DNA of 64,000 bases. Source: an uncultured Eubacteriales bacterium. Its GTDB lineage: Bacteria > Bacillota > Clostridia > Oscillospirales > Acutalibacteraceae. The DNA lies in assembly GCA_900316455.1 (NCBI GenBank), contig ONCX01000016.1:32657-96656 (forward strand). Direction: 5' to 3'. The position numbers were made by a program, and so were the translations under genes. Within the stretch, counting starts at the first letter, position 1. Every line of letters starts with the position of its first letter. A model generated the notes under the pieces. It ran no database searches and was not told the origin of the DNA. It was given only the letters and a program-made list of their open reading frames with translations. Below, piece by piece: positions 1-8,242 of the stretch.

Positions 1-246
1 GACCGCCTGAGCAAGAATGTGAGACGTCGTGTGCCAGAATGCCTTTTTGCCTTCCGGATCATCGAATGTCAGAATTTCAGCCTCACAGTCCTTATTGAGA
101 ACCGTGCGGAGATCGCACACCTTACCGTCAACCCTCGCGGCGCACGCGGACTTATATAGCCCCGCTCCTATGGATTTTGCAATCTCGGCTACAGATACGC
201 CGGATTCAAATTCTCTCACGTCGCCTTTCAGCGTTACCTTAATCAT
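1..246 (-). CDS. thrS: Threonyl-tRNA synthetase, N-terminal part (runs off the window)
   Basis: Charges tRNA-Thr with threonine. Only the first 82 codons lie in the window. They show a TGS domain (residues 1-62, opening MIKVTLKGDVREF) and then the start of the editing domain with FWHTTSHILAQAV, the histidine-containing motif typical of ThrS. The ATG at 244-246 has an acctcc complement (253-258) as its ribosome binding site at good spacing. The gene sits behind a T-box leader and its own promoter, so uncharged tRNA-Thr probably controls it. The upstream gene on the same strand encodes a membrane protein with a similar TGS domain. Identification is firm; the rest of the enzyme is outside the window. 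Confidence 0.95.
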   Translation of the reverse strand, partial: MIKVTLKGDVREFESGVSVAEIAKSIGAGLYKSACAARVDGKVCDLRTVLNKDCEAEILTFDDPEGKKAFWHTTSHILAQAV

Positions 247-299
247 AACAATACCTCCGTAAAAATTAATTGATAATAAATTATTTCCCGAACGAATAA

Positions 300-627
300 A
301 TTAAAACTCACCCCGAACGCGCCGCAATGCACATTCGGGGTGAGGCGTAAATCTGATAGAAAACCCCACGGTTCCACCCGTGTTGAAGCTGATATTTATT
401 CAATACCGCTTCCGCTCATAATAAGACCTTTAACGCGGTCACGCGCCGGAGCTTATGCTTTAAATAATTCTCTGCTTTTTCGCTTCGGACTCAGGAGCGG
501 TTTATGCCTGAATGCCCCGTCCGCCCTCTCAGCATACAGGCGGATCTCTGTGACATGGAACAGAAAGGTTTTTTCTCCATCGACGTTTTTTTATTATTTA
601 TTCATTCGACATGAACTTATTGTAACC
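300..627 (-). promoter_or_regulatory. T-box leader of thrS
   Basis: Read on the minus strand, 364-380 gives GGGTGGAACCGTGGGG, close to the T-box consensus GGGTGGNACCGCG that binds the tRNA acceptor end. It is followed by a strong terminator hairpin at 307-344. Upstream, 480-560 can form a GC-rich stem (CCGCC pairing with GGCGG) that fits Stem I. The leader fills the whole gap between the promoter and thrS. I could not place the threonine specifier codon with confidence. Confidence 0.9.
307..344 (-). terminator. Intrinsic terminator of the thrS T-box
   Basis: The arms ctcaccccgaa and ttcggggtgag form an 11-bp stem with a loop of about 16 nt, followed on the minus strand by TTTTAATTTATT. It lies directly after the T-box motif, so it is the conditional terminator of the leader. 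Confidence 0.85.
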
Positions 628-656
628 ATGATAACTCAAATAAAATAATTTGTCAA
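628..656 (-). promoter_or_regulatory. thrS promoter
   Basis: On the minus strand there is TTGACA (651-656), a 17-bp spacer and TATCAT (628-633), preceded by an A-tract. It starts just past the stop codon of the upstream TGS-domain gene. Confidence 0.75.
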
Positions 657-673
657 TAGTTTTTTTTGACAAA

Positions 674-2464
674 TCAGCCCACTACCTCATCAGGATCATA
701 TCCTGTCGGAACTGAAGGCTTTTCGGAAGTGACAGGCGCAGTTGTGGCTTTTGTAGTACTTGCGGTTGTGACTTTCGTAGTACTTGTGGTTGTGACTTTC
801 GTAGTACTTGTGGTTGTGTCTTTTGTCGTACTTGCGGTTGTAGGCTCTGTCGTACTTACAGTCGTAGACTCTGTCGTACTTGCGGTTGTAGGCTCTGTCG
901 TACTTGATGTTGTCTTTTTGGTTTTGGCTGTTGTCTTTTTTGTTGTTGTTGTGGTTTTCTTAGTCGTGGTCTTTTTAGTTGTGGTTGTGGTCTTTTTAGT
1001 TGTGGTTGTGGTCTTTTTAGTTGTGGTTGTAGTCTTTTTTGTTGTTGTTGTGGTTTTCTTAGTCGTGGTCTTTTTAGTTGTGGTTGTGCTTTGAGTAGTC
1101 GTGTCAGCCGTCGATGAGGTGACAGTCGATTCAGTCGCTTCTGTAGTCTTATCTGATTCTGACGGAATAGATTCCACATTATCATTCTTTGTGAAATCGG
1201 TTGCAGAAACATCAGTCATAGACACAGGCGCTTTGTTGCCATTATCCTTAACTCCTGACGAACCGACAGCCTGAATTGCAAGCCTTCCAACTCCCCAGCC
1301 CACACCGAGCAGAAGCGCTATTATCAAGGCTGCCTTAGCAAATGCGGGAATTCCGCGCTTTCCGCGCTTATAAGCCGGTTTTGCCGCAACGGAGCTTTCG
1401 GCATGACTTGTTTCATAATTTACAAAATCATCTATTGAATCATCATCTACATCATACGCTGATTGATTTGATAAATCTTCTGCTGTAATTATTTCTTGCG
1501 TATCTTCGTCTTTTACACCTTCATTTTCCGAAACAATACTTTCGGATTCCGGCTTGACCGCCTGAGCGGAAATAAAATCATTCATGTCGCCGTCGTCTAT
1601 GGAATAATCACTGCCGGATTCATTGATATGCTGTTCATCAACTTCTTCTGTTTCCGCGCCGCTCTGAGCCATTTCAGTTCCGAAAAACATCATCATGGCA
1701 ATGTCAGAATTCCCCGCGTCATCTGATTTCTCAGAAATATCCTCTTTTGGTTCAGCCGGAGTATCCGTTTCGTACTCTTCGGCAAAAGTCTGTTCTTCAT
1801 CATTGCTTTCGTCAAACAGACTCTCTGACAGTTGGCTGAAGCAGAAATTTCTGAGAGAAGCAAATTCACCGTCATATTCCGGTTCAATCTCCTCGTCAGA
1901 ATCTTCTTCCGGACTGTAATCGGAATCATCAAATTCAGACGCTTCATACTGTAAATTATCTTCCGCAGGTTCGTCAATATCTTCAGCTGGCAGACTGTCG
2001 CCTTCGAGACTCTGCTCAACATTGTCTTCCGATCCTTCAGCATCGTCAAGTTCGTCAAGCTCGTCAATAATCCTTGCCATTTCATCGAAAGGATCACCGT
2101 CGTCCTTATAATCCTTGGACATTACAACCTGACCCTCATCGTCAGTTTTAATCATACGGTCCAATGTCATCATCGTGAATTCCGCAATCTCGTCAGACGA
2201 GGGAACATAGCCGTATTCTGCGGAGTCAGTCAATTCATCGGCAGATTTTTCACTGACAGACTGTTTCCCCCCAAGATCTCTGAATGTAAGCAGTTCCATT
2301 TCACAATCTTCACTGACAGTATCCTCCAGACTAAGCTTCTTTCCGTTTGCTTTTACAGCGCAGACAGACTGCAAATACTCCGGATCGAATTCATTAAGAA
2401 CGTCATAAACAGCAATTTTCTGATTAAATCTCTTTGTTTTACCATTAATCGTTATATTTATCAT
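674..2464 (-). CDS. TGS-domain membrane protein with acidic cytoplasmic segment and Thr/Lys-rich tail
   Basis: A 596-residue protein of unknown function. Residues 1-65 (opening MINITINGKTKRFNQKIAVY) align by eye with the TGS domain of the neighbouring ThrS, including the shared pattern DCEMELLTF versus DCEAEILTF. Residues 66-360 are very acidic and look disordered. A basic stretch (YKRGKRG) and one membrane helix follow (about 366-398), then an outside tail. Residues 458-520 of the tail are repeats of runs of Thr with Lys pairs, followed by TTxSTTE-type repeats to about 585. By the positive-inside rule the TGS domain is cytoplasmic and the tail extracellular. The ribosome binding site is GAGGGAAC. 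It probably forms a unit with the upstream peptidoglycan-binding gene, which has the same layout. The tail resembles wall-spanning or O-glycosylated linkers. No catalytic domain is visible. Confidence 0.85.
   Translation of the reverse strand: MINITINGKTKRFNQKIAVYDVLNEFDPEYLQSVCAVKANGKKLSLEDTVSEDCEMELLTFRDLGGKQSVSEKSADELTDSAEYGYVPSSDEIAEFTMMTLDRMIKTDDEGQVVMSKDYKDDGDPFDEMARIIDELDELDDAEGSEDNVEQSLEGDSLPAEDIDEPAEDNLQYEASEFDDSDYSPEEDSDEEIEPEYDGEFASLRNFCFSQLSESLFDESNDEEQTFAEEYETDTPAEPKEDISEKSDDAGNSDIAMMMFFGTEMAQSGAETEEVDEQHINESGSDYSIDDGDMNDFISAQAVKPESESIVSENEGVKDEDTQEIITAEDLSNQSAYDVDDDSIDDFVNYETSHAESSVAAKPAYKRGKRGIPAFAKAALIIALLLGVGWGVGRLAIQAVGSSGVKDNGNKAPVSMTDVSATDFTKNDNVESIPSESDKTTEATESTVTSSTADTTTQSTTTTKKTTTKKTTTTTKKTTTTTKKTTTTTKKTTTTTKKTTTKKTTTTTKKTTAKTKKTTSSTTEPTTASTTESTTVSTTEPTTASTTKDTTTSTTKVTTTSTTKVTTASTTKATTAPVTSEKPSVPTGYDPDEVVG
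905..1090 (-). repeat. Coding repeat for Thr/Lys tract
   Basis: Degenerate short tandem repeats (gttgtggttgtggtcttttta on the plus strand) encode runs of four to five Thr separated by Lys-Lys. Thr codons are mixed (ACA, ACC, ACT, ACG), so the repeat is kept mostly at protein level, with some near-identical DNA units prone to slippage. Confidence 0.8.
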
Positions 2465-2539
2465 TTTTTTGTTCCCTCAATTCCGTGTTTTTTTATTTGT
2501 CTAAGAATAATTCTGTTTTTCTTTAACGTTCTGTCAGGC

Positions 2540-4396
2540 TCAAGGATTTCCAATATTCTCAGATGTATTTAAATAAGAATCGTTGTTTTCTGAAATTATA
2601 GGTTCCGCCTCCGTCGGGGCGGTATCTGACGGATTATCTGATGTTCTATCTTCATCTGATGAATCGGCAGACGTCGCGGTTGTCGGCTTGGTTTCTTCAG
2701 AGGAGGAAGCCGACGACGTAACGCTTTCTGTCTGTGACGCGGACGTTGGCGTTTCCGTGCCTGTAGTCTGCGTTTCAGCTTCAGTAGTTGTCGGCAAATC
2801 TGTCGTTCGCGTGGTGGGAGCTGTCGCGTTGCTGTCGAATATCAGCTGATATGTCGATTTATCCACCACTCCTGTAGCTTCAAGATAATTTGCTTTCTGG
2901 AACATCACAACAGCGTTTTTGGTGGTCGAGTCATATACTCCGCTCACATCTCCCTGATTAAGATATCCAAGAGACGCAAGGGTTCTCTGAACCGCGTCAA
3001 CCATATCCCCTTTGTCGCCGAGTGTGAGCTTCTCCGCAGTGAAGTCAGGAACTACTACCGGCTCCGGCTCCTGATCGTCCTTAAAAGGCTTTATGATCGT
3101 ACTCGACGTGGAATAATTATATTCGTCAGCCGAAACAGTATCATCCGCGCCCATTACGGAAAAAGCCACAACGCTCAGAAGCCACGCAAGACCGACAACA
3201 ACAGCAAGCAACGCGGCAATCTGGGCAAGTCCCTTGAAAAAGCCGTAACGCTTCTTCCGGCGGATCTCGGCATAATCAGGCGAATAGCCGCCTGCACCGC
3301 CATATGTCGGCTGCGGTCTGACCAGCTCAAAAACGTTCGTATGCTCTATCTCACCGACGCTTTCCGACAGGTCAATCACCATTTCTTCATCAGAATAATC
3401 CGGTTCGGGCTGATTGCCGCCATGAAATACCTTTACGTCATCGTCTTCCTCATATGATGAATAATCCTGTTTTACAAATATCTTAACGTCGTCATCATTG
3501 TTGTCTTCAATATAGAAATTATCTTCCTGATTCTTGATTTCAGAATCAGACGAATATTCATTCAATTTCAACGAATTGACCCTGTCCGAAAGGTCAAATT
3601 CAACGGTTCTTTCCTCGGCAAATTCTTCGTCAGGATCCTCTGAATCGCTGCCAAGCTCATTCGCAAGCATAAAAAGATCCGCGGAAGACACTTCGTTTTT
3701 ATCTTCTTCACTGCCATCATTGAAAACTTCCTGCAAGTCGTCAACTAAATCGGTTATTCTTTCGTTAATAAGTCCATCTTCTTCGGGCTGTTCGTCCTCC
3801 GGCTGCTCGGCTTCGGGCTGTTCGTCCTCCGGCTGCTCGGCTTCGGGCTGTTCGTCCTCCGGCTGCTCGGCTTCGGGCTGTTCGGCTTCGGGCTGTTCGT
3901 CCTCCGGCTGTTCGGCTTCTGACTGTTCGTCCTCCGACTGCTCGGCTTCGGGCTGTTCGTCCTCTGACTGCTCGTCCTCCGACTGCTCGTCTTCGGGCTG
4001 TTCGGCTTCGGGCTGCTCGTCCTCTGACTGCTCGGCTTCGGGCTGTTCGTCCTCCGACTGCTCGGCTTCGGGCTGCTCGTCCTCCGACTGCTCGGCTTCG
4101 GGCTGTTCGTCCTCCGACTGCTCGGCTTCGGGCTGTTCGTCCTCCGACTGCTCGTCCTCCGACTGCTCGTCTTCGGTCTGTTCGGCTTCGGACTGTTCGT
4201 CCTCTGGCTGCTCGGCTTCGGGCTGCTGCAATTCATCTGCAAGCAATTCGAGTTCCACGGAAAGATCATTGTCAGACGATTCTTCAAAGCCCTCCGGAAA
4301 ATCCTCCGCGCTCTCTTCGTTAATCGCTTCCGCCTGAGCGGTTTCGTTCAATTGCAGTTCTTCTTCGTTCTTCTCCCTGATATCTTCTGAAATCAT
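2540..4396 (-). CDS. Membrane-anchored protein with acidic repeats and a peptidoglycan-binding domain
   Basis: A 618-residue protein. The N-terminal half is cytoplasmic and highly acidic. Residues 55-207 are some 30 units of a five-residue repeat (EQPEA / EQSED). After another acidic segment and a basic RRKKR patch comes one membrane helix (about 385-415). Outside lies a PG_binding_1-type domain (about 455-520, LTLGDKGDMVDAVQRTLASL through GVVDKSTYQLIF), then a Ser/Thr/Glu-rich tail. It probably attaches to the cell wall, with the repeat segment as an intracellular stalk or interaction surface. The ATG has GAGGGAAC upstream and a sigma-A-like promoter at 4453-4481. It leads the pair with the TGS-domain gene. 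Function is unknown. Confidence 0.85.
   Translation of the reverse strand: MISEDIREKNEEELQLNETAQAEAINEESAEDFPEGFEESSDNDLSVELELLADELQQPEAEQPEDEQSEAEQTEDEQSEDEQSEDEQPEAEQSEDEQPEAEQSEDEQPEAEQSEDEQPEAEQSEDEQPEAEQPEDEQSEDEQSEDEQPEAEQSEDEQSEAEQPEDEQPEAEQPEAEQPEDEQPEAEQPEDEQPEAEQPEDEQPEEDGLINERITDLVDDLQEVFNDGSEEDKNEVSSADLFMLANELGSDSEDPDEEFAEERTVEFDLSDRVNSLKLNEYSSDSEIKNQEDNFYIEDNNDDDVKIFVKQDYSSYEEDDDVKVFHGGNQPEPDYSDEEMVIDLSESVGEIEHTNVFELVRPQPTYGGAGGYSPDYAEIRRKKRYGFFKGLAQIAALLAVVVGLAWLLSVVAFSVMGADDTVSADEYNYSTSSTIIKPFKDDQEPEPVVVPDFTAEKLTLGDKGDMVDAVQRTLASLGYLNQGDVSGVYDSTTKNAVVMFQKANYLEATGVVDKSTYQLIFDSNATAPTTRTTDLPTTTEAETQTTGTETPTSASQTESVTSSASSSEETKPTTATSADSSDEDRTSDNPSDTAPTEAEPIISENNDSYLNTSENIGNP
3774..4230 (-). 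repeat. 15-bp coding minisatellite
   Basis: About 30 copies of a 15-bp unit (plus strand ctgctcggcttcggg / ctgttcgtcctccga) encode the acidic five-residue repeat. Many adjacent 30-bp blocks are identical, so copy number is probably variable between strains. Confidence 0.85.
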
Positions 4397-4452
4397 ATCG
4401 TTCCCTCGTTTCCCTCCAAAAGCAATAAACCTGAGGTCTATATCCGACTATA

Positions 4453-4481
4453 ATTATAAGATATTCCACGATTTAATTCAA
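4453..4481 (-). promoter_or_regulatory. Promoter of the acidic-repeat/PG-binding gene
   Basis: TTGAAT (4476-4481), a 17-bp spacer and TATAAT (4453-4458) on the minus strand, about 57 bp before the ATG. Confidence 0.6.
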
Positions 4482-4572
4482 TTGGACAAAACGCCAAATA
4501 TTATCTATTAATCCACCGTATTTTGGAAAAGAATCACTCAATTCCCGAAACAATGCACACTTGACCGCTATT

Positions 4573-5196
4573 TCAGTCGTCAGTATTAAAATATTCCTCT
4601 CTCTTTGCGTTCCAGTATTCCTTATCCTTTGCAGTTATCTCGCGAATAACGCGGCAAGGATTGCCTGCCGCCACCACATTCGGCGGGATATCCCTCGTAA
4701 CTACCGAGCCGGAACCGATTACCGCGTTATCTCCTATTGTGACTCCTGGATTAATTACGGTATTTCCACCTATCCATACATTATTGCCTATGGTTACGGG
4801 ATAGCCGTATTCAAGCACCTCAATCCGTATCTCGGCGTCGATTGGATGACCTGCCGTAAAAACGCAGACCTTGGGACCGAACATTACATTGTCCCCGATT
4901 GTGACCTTATTAACGTCCAGAATAACGCAGTCGAAATTCGCATAAAAATTCTCGCCTACATAAGTATTGCAGCCGTAATCAAAATGAACGGGAGGTTCAA
5001 ACTTGCATTTCTTCCCGCACCCGCCGAGCAGTTCTCCGAGAAGCTGACGGCGGTATTCCGACTGCTCTTCCGTAGTGCCGTTGAAAAGCCTTACCAGCAT
5101 TCTGCACTTTTTAACGTCCTTTTCAAGCTCTTTATCCTCTCTCGGAATATAGAGTTTTCCGGAGAGCATTTTTTTCTTCTCATTCTTGCCGTACAT
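4573..5196 (-). CDS. Sugar O-acetyltransferase (maltose/galactoside acetyltransferase family)
   Basis: A 207-residue left-handed beta-helix acyltransferase. The N-terminal Mac-type segment (MLSGKLYIPREDKELEKD) is followed by hexapeptide repeats (IGDNVMFGPKV, IGNNVWIGGNTV, IGDNAVIGSGSVV). It contains the family's catalytic histidine in TAGHP and the C-terminal AGNPCRVIREI. Members transfer acetyl from acetyl-CoA to the 6-hydroxyl of sugars in the cytoplasm; the true substrate cannot be told from sequence. The length is normal. It lies 19 bp after the CotH gene on the same strand, so the two may be co-transcribed. Confidence 0.9.
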   Translation of the reverse strand: MYGKNEKKKMLSGKLYIPREDKELEKDVKKCRMLVRLFNGTTEEQSEYRRQLLGELLGGCGKKCKFEPPVHFDYGCNTYVGENFYANFDCVILDVNKVTIGDNVMFGPKVCVFTAGHPIDAEIRIEVLEYGYPVTIGNNVWIGGNTVINPGVTIGDNAVIGSGSVVTRDIPPNVVAAGNPCRVIREITAKDKEYWNAKREEYFNTDD

Positions 5197-5215
5197 AGTT
5201 TTCCTCCTGCAATTC

Positions 5216-6700
5216 TCATTCGGTGTTTTTCAGAATATTAGCTTTCATTTTTTCCATGAATTCAACTATGGACATGTTGCCGTTGCACTCTTCCCCGCCC
5301 TCCATGGAAAATTCAATATTCATATTAATGGTGCTGAGATAGTTGTATTTTGATATGAGCTTATCGCTGTAATTCTTCCTGGCAATATCGTAATATTTGC
5401 GGTAATTGCTCTCCGTAAGCCATTTGCTCTGGGCGACGTCGCGAAGACATTCGGTGTAAATATCGGTAAAGTACCCGCCCTTCAGCACGGTCTGACGGAG
5501 CATCGGAACCTTCTGTTCAGCATCGTAGCGATAGTTATACGAGACATACGGCGATTCCTCCGTGAGCGCGGATTCCGACGGGCTCCATAAATACGTGTCG
5601 CCAAGCACGATCTCATTGTCATACGGAATGATAACTGCCTTTCCATCGCTTTTTCGGAAATAAATGTAATGGTTATTGTAATTGTTACGCATATCGTCCT
5701 GATTCCCCATGGCAAAGTTGATCGCCTGCACGAGCGCAAGCTCTTCCATATCAATCACCGATTCAAAATCCTGCTTTGTCGCGCCGGGCTTGTTGACTAC
5801 ATTCAGCAGATTTTCAAGCGATTTGTGTTCGCTTTTGCCGATGTTGGTTTTCAGGTCAAAGTTATACATCTCCGTCTTCTTTTTATTCCCCACGCCATAG
5901 GTATTATCCTTGGAATATGTTACCGGACCATCCTTGGTGCATCTCGCCTTGTAGAGATCACCGCCCCAGTCCTCTTGCGGGAAATATCTGTGTATAAATT
6001 CCTCATCGACTGGCTCGAACAAACGGTATATTCCCATCTTACAGCCGCCGAGACTCAATGTGCAAAGACTGCAGCTCTGCGCCGGAACGCCGTATGCCTT
6101 AAACGTCTCCTGCACGTATTTGTTGCGGACATATGTGTTATCTGCCGCAATGTTCCATTTAAGCTCTATGCTCTTCATGGTGGCAAAGGTACGGTTTTTG
6201 CGCTTGCGCTTTTCCTCCTTGTCAGTCCATGTGTGGGTTTCCAGTCCGTAGTCCTCCGTATCCTCAAACGTGCATGTAAAGCTTATACGGAAATTTACAA
6301 GATTATATATTCCAAATACGTCGTCAAAAAAATTGCATCTTGAGGAAGTGCCCTTCAACCTGATTCCAACATCGTCAATTACGTATTTCTTACCGTTGAC
6401 GGTAATTGTTACATTATTGCATATGCGGTAAACGGAAGAACGCGAATGCTTCTGCCTGAAGAATTCAAAATCCGCCTGCATGTTTGAAATCTGTTCTTTG
6501 GAAATATCCACATTGATGTCGATAACGCTGTCAGGCGCGAATAATTCGTCATATAACGCCTGCTCGTCAATAGATGAAGCAACCGCCTCATCGTCAACAA
6601 ATATGCTGTCAGCCGAAACATGCGCGGGGCTGATGCTCACAACATTTATCATCAGCAGAATGACAGCCGCCGCAAGGACGCACGCAATTATTCTTCTCAA
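5216..6700 (-). CDS. CotH-family secreted protein
   Basis: A protein of about 494 residues with an N-terminal signal or anchor (RRIIACVLAAAVILLMINVV) and a CotH domain: YRLFEPVDEEFIHRYFP, then NQDDMRNNYNNHYIYFR and VIIPYDNEIVLGDTY, which carry the Asp/Asn residues expected in this atypical-kinase fold. CotH in Bacillus phosphorylates spore-coat proteins; many clostridial members are exported and of unknown role. An upstream in-frame ATG at 6730 precedes the ribosome binding site (cctcc complement 6711-6715), so the start is one of two TTG codons. 6700 gives 10-nt spacing and 6706 gives 4-nt. Confidence 0.85.
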   Translation of the reverse strand: MRRIIACVLAAAVILLMINVVSISPAHVSADSIFVDDEAVASSIDEQALYDELFAPDSVIDINVDISKEQISNMQADFEFFRQKHSRSSVYRICNNVTITVNGKKYVIDDVGIRLKGTSSRCNFFDDVFGIYNLVNFRISFTCTFEDTEDYGLETHTWTDKEEKRKRKNRTFATMKSIELKWNIAADNTYVRNKYVQETFKAYGVPAQSCSLCTLSLGGCKMGIYRLFEPVDEEFIHRYFPQEDWGGDLYKARCTKDGPVTYSKDNTYGVGNKKKTEMYNFDLKTNIGKSEHKSLENLLNVVNKPGATKQDFESVIDMEELALVQAINFAMGNQDDMRNNYNNHYIYFRKSDGKAVIIPYDNEIVLGDTYLWSPSESALTEESPYVSYNYRYDAEQKVPMLRQTVLKGGYFTDIYTECLRDVAQSKWLTESNYRKYYDIARKNYSDKLISKYNYLSTINMNIEFSMEGGEECNGNMSIVEFMEKMKANILKNTE

Positions 6701-6809
6701 ATCCAAAGTCCCTCCTTTACGGAAATGCAACCAATGTATTTTTGATTATTATATCAAAAAAAGTTTAATATTTCAATTCTTATTAATTAATTGTAATAAA
6801 AATTACAAA

Positions 6810-8210
6810 TCAATCCAGAAAGAATTCATAAAAAGCCCTGTAAGCCATATAAACGTCTATCTTTGAAACAATCTCCCACGGCGCGTGCATGGAAAGAACC
6901 GGAACGCCGAGATCCACCGTATCAATGTCGAGATTCGCAACGAATTTCGCAACGGTTCCGCCGCCGCCGATATCCACCTTGCCCAGCTCGCCTATCTGCC
7001 AGAGGACATTCTTACTGTCAAGAAGCCTTCTCAAGCGTGCCATATATTCAGCCGAAGCGTCAGACGTGCCGCTCTTGCCGCCGGCTCCCGTGTACTTGGT
7101 AAGGCACACGCCCTTGTTGAGGAAGCAGGCGTTTCTTTTCTCGTACACATCGGCGTAATTCGGGTCAAACGCCGCGTTTACGTCTGCCGAAAGGCACTGT
7201 GATGCCGAAAGAGCATCTCTTCCTTTCACACCCTGCATATCCGCGAGGTCATAAATGAAATATTCCATATACGCCGATTTAAGACCGGTGTTGCCTTCGC
7301 TGCCTATCTCCTCCTTGTCGGTGAGAACCGTGATCGCCGTGTGTTCGGGATTGTTGCAGGTGAGAGCCGCCATGAGCGCGGGATACGCGCATACGCGGTC
7401 GTCGTGACCGTAAGCGCCTATCATCGAGCGGTCGAAGCCGACGTCGCGAGCTTTTGCCGCGGGAACAAATTCTATCTCAGCCGAGAGGAAATCTGCTTCC
7501 ACAAGTCCGTATTTCTCATTGAGCAATCTGAGGGTATTGAGCTTGACAAGGTCGCTGCCCTTTTCTTCATTTATTGGAAGACTGCCGACAAGTATATTCA
7601 GATTCTCAGCCGGAATTGCTGTGGCAAGAGGCTCCTTTTCCTGCTTGCGTCCGAGATGCGGCAGCAGGTCTGTAACACAGAACTGCGGATCTCCCTCGTC
7701 CTCGCCTATGCGGACTTCAAGCTTGCTGCCGTCGGCAAGGCAGATAACGCCGTGCATGGCAAGCGGTATCGTCGTCCACTGGTACTTCTTGATACCTCCG
7801 TAGTAGTGGGTCTTGAACATGGCTATCTCGTCGGACTCATAAAGCGGATTGGGCTTGAGGTCGAGTCTCGGAGAGTCGATGTGAGATATTGCCAGACGAA
7901 CTCCGTCGCTGACCGGCTTGCTTCCGATAACCGCGAGAATTATCGCCTTACCTCTGTTGACGCGGTACACCTTATCGCCCGCATTGTAGACCCTGCCCTT
8001 TTCAAAGGGAACAAATCCGGCTATCTCAGCCAGCCTTACCGATTCTGCGACAGCCTCGCGCTCGGTCTTGGCGGCATCCAAGAATTCCTTATAGTCGTCG
8101 CAGAATTCAAATGCCTTTCTGAGCTGATCGTCAGTGAGCTTTAATCCTCCGTTCTTTGGATTGTAAACAAGCTGCTCGCGGAGCTTCTCCGCCAATGTCT
8201 TTTCTTTCAT
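6810..8210 (-). CDS. M18-family aminopeptidase
   Basis: A cytoplasmic metallo-aminopeptidase of about 466 residues that trims N-terminal residues, often acidic ones. Metal-ligand and catalytic motifs of family M18 are visible: SHIDSPRLDLKP, LTDKEEIGSEGNTG (the catalytic Glu pair) and the late LSMHAPWEI histidine. The start at 8208-8210 is chosen because GGAG lies nine bases before it; the in-frame ATG at 8228 is upstream of that site. It is followed by the CotH gene after about 110 bp and lies 32 bp after obg, so it is probably co-transcribed with obg. Confidence 0.93.
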   Translation of the reverse strand: MKEKTLAEKLREQLVYNPKNGGLKLTDDQLRKAFEFCDDYKEFLDAAKTEREAVAESVRLAEIAGFVPFEKGRVYNAGDKVYRVNRGKAIILAVIGSKPVSDGVRLAISHIDSPRLDLKPNPLYESDEIAMFKTHYYGGIKKYQWTTIPLAMHGVICLADGSKLEVRIGEDEGDPQFCVTDLLPHLGRKQEKEPLATAIPAENLNILVGSLPINEEKGSDLVKLNTLRLLNEKYGLVEADFLSAEIEFVPAAKARDVGFDRSMIGAYGHDDRVCAYPALMAALTCNNPEHTAITVLTDKEEIGSEGNTGLKSAYMEYFIYDLADMQGVKGRDALSASQCLSADVNAAFDPNYADVYEKRNACFLNKGVCLTKYTGAGGKSGTSDASAEYMARLRRLLDSKNVLWQIGELGKVDIGGGGTVAKFVANLDIDTVDLGVPVLSMHAPWEIVSKIDVYMAYRAFYEFFLD

Positions 8211-8242
8211 TACATATCTCTCCTTCAAAAATTTTTGCTATA

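Noticed and set aside
666-1094. Val-rich plus-strand frame opposite the Thr/Lys tail
   Set aside because: Antisense shadow of Thr codons; no start signal.
3774-4230. CRISPR-like regular repeats
   Set aside because: Units are contiguous, in frame and protein-coding, with no unique spacers.
3534-4337. 267-codon plus-strand frame rich in Cys and Ser opposite the acidic repeats
   Set aside because: It is the antisense of the GAA/GAG-CAG-rich minisatellite, has no ribosome binding site, and its repeats follow from the real gene's codons.
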